A stretch of DNA of 7,428 nt, taken from assembly GCA_017430155.1 (NCBI GenBank), contig JAFRNO010000021.1, forward strand, positions 1 to 7,428, written 5' to 3'. This DNA comes from Kiritimatiellia bacterium. Lineage in GTDB: Bacteria > Verrucomicrobiota > Kiritimatiellia > RFP12 > UBA1067. This document shows, piece after piece, positions 1-5,661 of this stretch; the stretch's first letter is position 1, and the number at the start of each line of letters is the position of its first letter. The notes beneath the pieces were generated by a model. That model searched no databases. It was given only the letters and a program-made list of their open reading frames with translations, and was not told where the DNA came from. The translations under genes and the position numbers were made by a program.

Positions 1-1
1 C

Positions 2-793
2 GTGCGAGACCTCTTGACGGACTTCGCGGGGCGGCTCAACTTCTCCTGCTACCGGCAGGACTTCAACTTCGACCCCGGTCTGGTCATGAAGGACCACGAC
101 GCCAAAGACCGCGAGGGCATCACGCAGATCCGCCACGTCACGGGACTCTACCAGATGTGGGACGAGCTGCTCGCGCGCTGTCCGAACCTCCTCATCGACA
201 ACTGCGCGAGCGGCGGGCGGCGCATCGACATCGAGACGCTACGCCGCGCGGTGGCATTCTTCCGCAGCGACTACCAGTGCGGCTTCAACGCGAACGCCGA
301 CGTGCTCCAGGCCCACAACGCCGGCATCTCGCGCCTCATCCCCTACAACGGCTGCACCGTGAAGCTGAGCGACGCGTACTCCCTGCGCAGCGCCTACTCG
401 GCCAGCCACGGCGTCGCGTACTGGAACGCGATCTTCCAGAAGGAGGAGAAGGTGGACTGGGCGGCGGCGAAGAAGTGCTGCGACGAGTACCGCCGCATCC
501 GCGAGTACTTCCCCTGCGACTTCTACAACCACGGCAGCGCGGGCCTCGACCCGACGGCCTGGGCGATCTGGCAGTACAACGACCCCGAGAAGAAAGAGGG
601 CGTGGTCCTCGCGTTCCGTCGCGCGCAATCGCCGTCCAGCCGCGCGACCATCTCGCTTAAGGGACTGCCGAAGGACGCGACCGTGGAGGTGGAGAACCTG
701 GACACGGGCGCGAAGTCAACCATGAAGGGCGAGCTGGAAATCGTCCTCCCCGACCGCCGTTCCTCAACCGTCATTCTCTATCGTATCAAGTGA
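2..793 (+). CDS. GH36-type alpha-galactosidase (melibiase-like), C-terminal part, 5' end outside window
   Basis: The reading frame is open from the window edge, so the GTG at position 2 is not taken as the true start; 263 residues are visible. The sequence has the second half of a clan GH-D (alpha/beta)8 barrel. CYRQDFNFDP (about residues 16-25) ends a barrel strand and carries the likely nucleophile Asp20. LLIDNCASGGRRID (63-76) is the substrate-loop signature of this family. FFRSDYQ (86-92) carries the likely acid/base Asp90. After about residue 200 the sequence looks like the usual C-terminal beta-sandwich, ending in VILYRIK. Family knowledge: such enzymes cleave terminal alpha-galactosides by a retaining mechanism. 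Substrate and signal peptide cannot be judged because the N terminus is missing. Family assignment is firm; exact specificity is not, since related subgroups act on other alpha-glycosides. Confidence 0.88.
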   Translation: MRDLLTDFAGRLNFSCYRQDFNFDPGLVMKDHDAKDREGITQIRHVTGLYQMWDELLARCPNLLIDNCASGGRRIDIETLRRAVAFFRSDYQCGFNANADVLQAHNAGISRLIPYNGCTVKLSDAYSLRSAYSASHGVAYWNAIFQKEEKVDWAAAKKCCDEYRRIREYFPCDFYNHGSAGLDPTAWAIWQYNDPEKKEGVVLAFRRAQSPSSRATISLKGLPKDATVEVENLDTGAKSTMKGELEIVLPDRRSSTVILYRIK

Positions 794-827
794 TTTTTGC
801 GATTTTGGCGTGAAAGTGATTTTGCGC

Positions 828-856
828 TTGCTTTTCGCCGCGAAAAAGGGCATAAT
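828..856 (+). promoter_or_regulatory. sigma70-like promoter for the small basic protein and prmA
   Basis: A -35-like TTGCTT (828-833) is followed by a 17-base spacer and a -10-like CATAAT (851-856), which matches the TATAAT consensus at five of six positions. The predicted transcription start near 863 gives a 5' leader of about 34 bases before the ATG at 897. The -35 element is weak (three of six). The AT-rich setting and correct spacing support the call. Confidence 0.6.
832..846. promoter_or_regulatory. Perfect 15-base dyad in promoter spacer, candidate operator
   Basis: TTTTCGCCGCGAAAA is a perfect inverted repeat: TTTTCGC (832-838), one central base (839), GCGAAAA (840-846). It overlaps the end of the proposed -35 box and fills most of the -35/-10 spacer, where a bound repressor would block RNA polymerase. 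A one-base centre makes a stable RNA hairpin unlikely, and it lies upstream of the predicted transcript start. I cannot name a regulator for this half-site. Confidence 0.4.
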
Positions 857-885
857 ATGCACTCAATTTTCGCTTCAAGAAAGAT

Positions 886-889
886 GAGG
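886..889 (+). promoter_or_regulatory. Shine-Dalgarno site for the small basic protein
   Basis: GAGG lies seven bases before the ATG at 897, which fixes the start of the 72-residue protein. It is one of the clearer ribosome binding sites in the window; prmA and pgpA lack one. Confidence 0.65.
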
Positions 890-896
890 TCAAAAA

Positions 897-1115
897 ATGG
901 GTACAGGTCGTACACTCCGTAAAGAATCGCATGTCCGTCCGTGCAAGACGCCGGCCGGCAAGGCTCGCCGTGCGAACGCGCAGCGTCGTCGTCTGGTCAA
1001 GTTCGGCCTTGGCGAAGAGGAAGTCAAGCTGATGGGCGACGAGGCCGTGCGCGTGCTCGTGCAGCGTCCGACGGTCGTGAAGAAGATGATCGCCAAGAAG
1101 GCCGCGGCCAAGTAA
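897..1115 (+). CDS. Small, highly basic protein of unknown function (72 aa)
   Basis: I do not recognise an assigned family. The protein has 20 Lys/Arg among 72 residues and six acidic residues. An unstructured-looking basic N-terminal part (about 1-35) includes GKARRANAQRRRLVK (21-35). A short predicted helical region, LGEEEVKLMGDEAVRVLVQRP (about 38-58), follows, and the tail is KKMIAKKAAAK. There is no signal peptide or membrane segment, and one Cys (Cys16). The gene has its own promoter and Shine-Dalgarno site, and stops ten bases before the prmA start, so the two are probably cotranscribed. Charge, size and partner suggest an RNA-, ribosome- or DNA-binding role; this is inference. The real-gene call rests on the ribosome binding site, the promoter and a composition that reads as protein rather than as an antisense shadow. 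Confidence 0.75.
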   Translation: MGTGRTLRKESHVRPCKTPAGKARRANAQRRRLVKFGLGEEEVKLMGDEAVRVLVQRPTVVKKMIAKKAAAK

Positions 1116-1125
1116 GCGGCGTCCC

Positions 1126-1977
1126 ATGACGGTCGTATCCTGTTCGATCGACGAACGGTACGTGAATCCCCTCTTCGAGGTTTTCGACGGAGGGGATTTC
1201 ATTTTGACTTCGTACCGTGACGTGGAGGAAACCTCCGCGACGATGCAGATTTTCCTGCCGGACCCGTCTGACGCGCCGCGCGCGGCCGAGGCGCTGGTGG
1301 CGGCGGGACGCATCGTGGGGCTCGACCTCGCGCCCGTGACGGGGACGATTCCCGACGAGGACTGGAAGCTTTCCTACCGCAAGCACTTCAAGACCGAGGA
1401 GATCTCCCCGCGTCTCGTGGTGCGCCCGCCGTGGGAGGCGGTCTCGCCGGCGCCGGGCCAGAAGGTGCTCACGCTCGACCCCGGCATCGCGTTCGGCACG
1501 GGCCAGCACCCGACCACGCGCGCGTGCCTCGACGCGATCGACGCCCTCGCGGCGGAGAACGCCGACCGCACGTTCCTCGACGTGGGCTGCGGCTCGGGCA
1601 TCCTCTCCATCGCGGCGGCGCTCGAGGGGTTCCGCGACGTGCGCGGGTTCGACAACGACCCGGACGCCGTCCGCAACGCGAACGAGAACGCGGAGGCGAA
1701 CGGCCTCGGCGCGCTCTTCTCGGACGGCGACCTCTCCGTGCCCGGCACGGCCGCGCCGGCGGACGTGGTGGCGGCCAACGTGCTCGCGCCGGTGCTCGTG
1801 CGCTTCGCGCGCGAAGTCGGCGCGCTCGTGAACCCGGGCGGACGCCTCATCCTAAGTGGCATCCTCGACGAGCAGTATGAAGAGGTACGTGCGAGCTATG
1901 CGGCGCAGGGGTTCACGGAGGTGTCCAACCGCCTCATCGGCGAATGGCGCACCGGCCTTTTCGCCCGGCCGCGCTGA
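1126..1977 (+). CDS. prmA: Ribosomal protein L11 methyltransferase PrmA
   Basis: PrmA is a cytoplasmic enzyme that trimethylates residues of ribosomal protein L11 with S-adenosylmethionine. The 283 residues are close to the usual 290-300. The N-terminal substrate-recognition domain is about 1-75. The linker motif EDWKLSYRKHFK (78-89) and RLVVRPPWE (96-104) follow. LDPGIAFGTGQHPTT (117-131) is a PrmA signature. SAM-binding motif I is FLDVGCGSGILS (150-161); GFDNDPDAV (174-182) holds the acidic ribose-binding position. DVVAANVLAPVL (213-224) stands where the family usually has an ANIL-type motif IV. The ATG at 1126 is ten bases after the preceding stop and has no clear Shine-Dalgarno, so translation is probably coupled to the small basic gene. 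A ribosomal role for that partner would fit, but is not shown. Confidence 0.93.
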   Translation: MTVVSCSIDERYVNPLFEVFDGGDFILTSYRDVEETSATMQIFLPDPSDAPRAAEALVAAGRIVGLDLAPVTGTIPDEDWKLSYRKHFKTEEISPRLVVRPPWEAVSPAPGQKVLTLDPGIAFGTGQHPTTRACLDAIDALAAENADRTFLDVGCGSGILSIAAALEGFRDVRGFDNDPDAVRNANENAEANGLGALFSDGDLSVPGTAAPADVVAANVLAPVLVRFAREVGALVNPGGRLILSGILDEQYEEVRASYAAQGFTEVSNRLIGEWRTGLFARPR

Positions 1978-2019
1978 CTACTTGCACGTGCTTTTTGCTC
2001 TTTCAGCGCCGCCTGTCTG

Positions 2020-2028
2020 TGGTATACT
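2020..2028 (+). promoter_or_regulatory. Extended -10 promoter of pgpA, predicted leaderless start
   Basis: TGG directly precedes TATACT (2023-2028), giving an extended -10 element that matches consensus at the TG and at five of six hexamer positions. At the usual spacing 17 bases upstream there is only a weak CTTTCA (2000-2005), as is common for extended -10 promoters. Transcription would begin near 2035, one base before the GTG at 2036. No Shine-Dalgarno-like sequence lies upstream of that GTG, which agrees with a leaderless message. Confidence 0.55.
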
Positions 2029-2035
2029 ATGCCGC

Positions 2036-2533
2036 GTGAAAAAAGACGATAAACTGAAACTGTTCCTCGCGAGCGGGTTTTTCCTCGGGCTTGCGCCCGT
2101 GGTGCCGGGCTCGTTTGGCGCGTTGTCCGGACTCGCGTGGCACCTGGCGGCGGTGTGGGCCGGATGGAGCGACACGGCCGTGCGCGTGTGGTGTTTCTGG
2201 GGCGTGGTGTTCTTCTCCGCGCTCCACTACTGGCTCACGCCATGGGCGCAGAAGCGGTGGAACGATTCCGATCCGCGGCACTTCGTGCTGGACGAGGTCG
2301 TGGGCTATCTCTGCGTGCCGCTGTTCTGGATTCTGCCCGATCGTCCGGCATTTTCCGTCTGGCAGCTCGCGTTGGCGGGGTTCTGCGTGTTCCGCATCTT
2401 CGACGCGATCAAGTTGCCGATCGCCCGCTACATCGACCGCAACGTCCATACGGCGTCTGGCGTGCTGTTTGACGACGTGGTCTCCGCCGCCTACACGGCC
2501 GCGCTGATGACAGGGGTGGCGTGGTGCTGCTGA
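2036..2533 (+). CDS. pgpA: Phosphatidylglycerophosphatase A (PgpA)
   Basis: PgpA is an inner-membrane phosphatase that removes phosphate from phosphatidylglycerophosphate to give phosphatidylglycerol. The 165 residues match the family length. Motifs line up with E. coli PgpA: ASGFFLGLAPVVPGSFGAL (12-30) against its GFGSGLSPIVPGTMGSL; VLDEVVG (84-90) against WDEFIG; FRIFDAIK (119-126) against FRILDMWK; and DRNVHTASGVLFDD (134-147) against DRNVHGGMGIMIDD. The conserved acidic residues Asp86, Glu87, Asp123, Asp134, Asp146 and Asp147 are present. Hydrophobic segments near 10-40, 51-69, 91-120 and 148-162 fit a membrane protein. I chose the GTG at 2036 because the N terminus then starts like other PgpA proteins and the -10 box lies just before it; an in-frame GTG at 1988 is upstream of that promoter. 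The gene overlaps the next one. Confidence 0.9.
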   Translation: MKKDDKLKLFLASGFFLGLAPVVPGSFGALSGLAWHLAAVWAGWSDTAVRVWCFWGVVFFSALHYWLTPWAQKRWNDSDPRHFVLDEVVGYLCVPLFWILPDRPAFSVWQLALAGFCVFRIFDAIKLPIARYIDRNVHTASGVLFDDVVSAAYTAALMTGVAWCC

Positions 2534-5500
2534 ACTGCGTGCTGGCCGCGTCGCTTGTCGCGGTGTTCGACGACGCGGTGCCCGGACAGGACCGCGAGGC
2601 GAACCGCGAAGTCGCTGCCGCGCTGGAGGCGCGCGGGTTCCAGGTGGAGAGGCTCGACGTCGCGGGCATGGCGAACCTCTCCACCAACCGTTACGCCGCG
2701 CTCGTCATGCCGTCCTGCGAGGCCGTTCCGCGTTCCGTCGCGGCGTCGGCGCTTGCGTTCGTCCAGGCCGGCGGTCCTGCGGTGTTCACGGGTGGGCCGA
2801 TGCTCGACAGGGAAGTGTTCCGCTGCGACGGACGCTGGTACACGCGTGCGATGGTCGAGGCTGAACTCGCCCGTGCGCCGGTCGGGTTCCGTCCGCCGTG
2901 CCTTTCGGACGGCTTCGACGAACGCGCTTGGCATCGGGTGCACAACGGGCGCGCGCCCGAAGGCAGCTTCTTCCGGCGCGAAGGCGACTGCCTCCATCTC
3001 TCGACCATCCCGCTCATGGGCTGGGACGTGTTCCACTCCCCGCGCGGCATGCGCTTCTTCGGCGACGGCGAGACGATGTTCGCGTTCACCGCGAAGGCGG
3101 ACGAGACGAACACCCTGCTGTCGGTGGAGTTCGTGGAGTCGGACGGCAGCCGCTGGATCGCGACGGCGCCGATCGGCGTGGACTGGACGCGCGTGACGCT
3201 GTCGCGCGACGATTTCCGCCACTGGCGCGATTCGAGCGCGAAGGGTCGCGGCGGCCCCGGCGACCATTTCAATCCCGCCCGCGCGGTCGACATCGGACCG
3301 GGCTTCTCCCAGTCGCACACGCCCGTGATGACCGGACGCGCCGGCTCCGTTTACTTCCGCGATTTCGGCTCCTGCCGCGATCCCTTCGCGGGTGCGGGCG
3401 CTGAGCCGGCGGTGATCGTGCCCGAACAGGACGGCGTGTATCCGCGCTACAAGACGATGCGCGTGGCCGGCGAGCTGTGCGCGGTGCCGCGTCCGCTCGG
3501 TGAGGGTTTCGGGCAGGGCATCTGCTGGCGCTTCATTCCGCTGCGGACCGTGCGCGACACGGTGGGCGGCGAGGGTGCCGCCGAGTGGATGCTACTCGAA
3601 CGGCGGCCGGGGAAGCCCGCGCGCAGGTTGGCGGGAATGGCTGTCGGCGAGAGAGGCGCCGGCGTGGCCGAGATGGTTGCGCGGCTGGTGGGCGGCTCGT
3701 ATCTGTACTGCGCGGGCACGGACAAGTTCGCGTATTTCCCCGGTGAACCGATACGGGTGGGTGCGGACTGGTACGGTCCCGCGACCTCCGCCGAGGCGGA
3801 GGTGCGCGATGCGGAAGGACGCGTCGTCTGGCGTGGCACGCTGACGAACGGTGTGGCGGCGGCGTGCCCGGCGGCGTTGCGTCCCGGCTACGCGTCGTGT
3901 CGCGTGTCCGTGCGCCTGGGCGACGACGTGGTTACGCACGAGTTCGCCGTGCTGCCGGAAGGACCCGACGCGCCGGGCGATTTCATCACGGTGAAGGACG
4001 CCAACTTCATGCTGCACGGAAAGCCGTGGTATCCGGTGGGCGTCAACTTCTGGCCGGGCTACATCGCGGGCATGGAGCATGCGGACTTCTGGGGCGGCTG
4101 GATGTGCGGGGAAGGGTACGCGCCCGCGCTCGTCGAACGCGACCTCGCCCACTTCGCCGCGATGGGCGGCACGATGATCAGCATCCAAGCGCCGGCGGTC
4201 AAGCACGTCCGCAATCTCCTCGACGTGCTGCGCCGCTGCCGCGCGCACGGCATCTATGTGAACCTCTACGTGGGGTGGGCGTCGCCGCTCGCCTTCCGCG
4301 AGAAGGACGGCGCGGAGTTTCTCTCGGCGGGACGTCTCGCGGGCAACGCGACGATCGTCGCCTATGACACGATTTGGGAGCCGGGAAACCACCTCTTCAA
4401 GAATGACGCGGCGCGTGCGCGCTGGGACGCCGCGTGGCGGCAGTGGATCCAGGACCAGTACGGGAGCGTGGCGCGCGCGGAGAAGGACTGGGGCGTGCCC
4501 GCGCGCCGCAACGCGAAGGGCGAGGTGATCGGTCCGGCGGACAAGTGGTTCGTGGAGGACGGCCCGTGGCGCGTGCAGATGGCCGCGTACCGGCGGTTCA
4601 TGGACAACGCGACGAGCCGCGCGTGGAACGACGCCACGCGGCGCCTGCGCGCGCTCGACCCGAACCACCTCGTGAGCTTCCGTCAGGGCAACACGCTGCC
4701 GTACGACTTCGCGCTGTCGGGTCCCGTGCGCCACATCGACTTCATCTGTCCCGAGGGCTATGCTGTGCCGGACACGGACGCGGGCGAGGCCGCCATCGGC
4801 TGGATCACGCGGTACGTGGACGCCACGACGGGCGGCAAGCCGATCGTGTGGTCCGAGTTCGGCCGCAACGCGTGGGACGCGCGGACGATGGAGGCGTCGC
4901 CGGCCGGCATCGAGAATCAGGGAACCTACTCCGCGCGCTTCTACCGCGCTGCGCTGCGCGCGGGCGCGAACGGCACGGCGCCGTGGTGGTGGCCGGGCGG
5001 TTACCGCGTGGGCGAGAAGAGCGACTACGGCATCATCGCGCCGTCGGGCGAGGAGCGTCCGGCCGCCCGCCTCATCCGCGACTACGCACCCGCGTTCCGT
5101 GCGGCGCGTTCTCGCGCCGAACCGGACGCATGGATGACTTTTGACCGCGACGCGCACGCGGGCGGCTACTGTCGCGCGGCGTTCGCCGAAGGCGCGGAGG
5201 CGTATGCCGCCGCGCGGAAGGCGGGGAAACTGCTGGGGGTGCGTCTGGACGGAGCGGCGTACGATTCGGGGGATTGTCCGCTCGTGGCGGTCGGTGGCGT
5301 GCCGTACGACGGTACGAATCCGCCGAAGCATCTCGACGCCGAGTTCGACCAGTTTGCGGTTGCGCGCGAAGGCGATGCGATCGTTGTGCGCGCGCGATTG
5401 GGGAACGTGGGCGCGGCGGCGTGGGTGGCGGCGGACGCGCAGGAGCGCGTCCCTCCCGGTGGGGTGGAACTGGTGGCGCGAGATGCGGATGGGAAGGAAC

Positions 5501-5661
5501 TGGCGAGTGCGCCGGTGGCGGCGCGGGTGGAGCGTCTGGGGACGACCGGCGAGCTGACGTTGCGCGTGCCGGCGCGCGGACGCGTGACCGTACGGCTGGA
5601 GGCGTGCGGGCGATGTGCGTTTGGCGAAGTGAAGTCTGTTGATGCGGAGAAGGTGAAATGA
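2521..5661 (+). CDS. Large multidomain glycoside hydrolase, clan GH-A-like, family uncertain
   Basis: The 1046-residue protein begins with a short hydrophobic segment (MVLLNCVLAASLVA), probably an export signal with an unusually short n-region. Residues about 15-100 look like a class I amidotransferase/ThuA-like alpha/beta domain. Residues 130-285 look like a beta-sandwich, perhaps carbohydrate-binding, and 400-480 an Ig-like domain. A TIM barrel spans about 487-860, starting FMLHGKPWYPVGVNFW. Candidate catalytic residues are Glu620 in TIWEPGN and Glu779 in VWSEFG. The stretch WRQWIQDQYGSV...KDWG (639-657) recalls GH42 and GH5 relatives. The C terminus (about 930-1046) is another beta-sandwich. 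The GTG at 2521 overlaps pgpA by 13 bases; GTG 2524 is nearly as good and lies seven bases after AGGGG (2512-2516). The gene ends in an ATGA overlap with the next. The glycosidase call is good; linkage and family are not known. Confidence 0.75.
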   Translation: MVLLNCVLAASLVAVFDDAVPGQDREANREVAAALEARGFQVERLDVAGMANLSTNRYAALVMPSCEAVPRSVAASALAFVQAGGPAVFTGGPMLDREVFRCDGRWYTRAMVEAELARAPVGFRPPCLSDGFDERAWHRVHNGRAPEGSFFRREGDCLHLSTIPLMGWDVFHSPRGMRFFGDGETMFAFTAKADETNTLLSVEFVESDGSRWIATAPIGVDWTRVTLSRDDFRHWRDSSAKGRGGPGDHFNPARAVDIGPGFSQSHTPVMTGRAGSVYFRDFGSCRDPFAGAGAEPAVIVPEQDGVYPRYKTMRVAGELCAVPRPLGEGFGQGICWRFIPLRTVRDTVGGEGAAEWMLLERRPGKPARRLAGMAVGERGAGVAEMVARLVGGSYLYCAGTDKFAYFPGEPIRVGADWYGPATSAEAEVRDAEGRVVWRGTLTNGVAAACPAALRPGYASCRVSVRLGDDVVTHEFAVLPEGPDAPGDFITVKDANFMLHGKPWYPVGVNFWPGYIAGMEHADFWGGWMCGEGYAPALVERDLAHFAAMGGTMISIQAPAVKHVRNLLDVLRRCRAHGIYVNLYVGWASPLAFREKDGAEFLSAGRLAGNATIVAYDTIWEPGNHLFKNDAARARWDAAWRQWIQDQYGSVARAEKDWGVPARRNAKGEVIGPADKWFVEDGPWRVQMAAYRRFMDNATSRAWNDATRRLRALDPNHLVSFRQGNTLPYDFALSGPVRHIDFICPEGYAVPDTDAGEAAIGWITRYVDATTGGKPIVWSEFGRNAWDARTMEASPAGIENQGTYSARFYRAALRAGANGTAPWWWPGGYRVGEKSDYGIIAPSGEERPAARLIRDYAPAFRAARSRAEPDAWMTFDRDAHAGGYCRAAFAEGAEAYAAARKAGKLLGVRLDGAAYDSGDCPLVAVGGVPYDGTNPPKHLDAEFDQFAVAREGDAIVVRARLGNVGAAAWVAADAQERVPPGGVELVARDADGKELASAPVAARVERLGTTGELTLRVPARGRVTVRLEACGRCAFGEVKSVDAEKVK
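5646..5649 (+). promoter_or_regulatory. Shine-Dalgarno site for the solute-binding protein
   Basis: GGAG lies eight bases before the ATG at 5658, inside the last codons of the glycosidase gene. Together with the ATGA stop/start overlap it fixes this start and indicates translational coupling. Confidence 0.7.

Larger units (their letters stand above)
794..896. other. AT-rich intergenic region with short direct repeats
   Basis: This 103-base gap is clearly richer in A and T than the flanking genes. Three related words occur: GATTTTTGCG (792-801), GATTTTGGCG (801-810) and GATTTTGCG (818-826). The outer two extend to AAGTGATTTTTGCG (788-801) and AAGTGATTTTGCG (814-826), offset by 26 bases. I see no convincing rho-independent terminator for the upstream glycosidase gene. 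The right half contains a promoter and a dyad, listed separately. Confidence 0.6.

Noticed and set aside
832..846. Dyad as a terminator for the upstream alpha-galactosidase gene
   Set aside because: A one-base centre gives a short, AT-rich stem at best, and no T-run follows; the position within a promoter spacer suits an operator better.
897..1115. Identification of the small basic protein as the known PVC signature protein
   Set aside because: As I recall that family, members are about 50-60 residues and end in an FGLPK-type motif after a W/G-rich turn. This sequence has neither, so the match is not supported.
1856..2035. Upstream extension of the pgpA frame to an ATG at 1856
   Set aside because: It would overlap prmA by over 120 bases, add a non-family basic N terminus, and read through the pgpA promoter. 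The GTG at 2036 fits the family and the -10 box.
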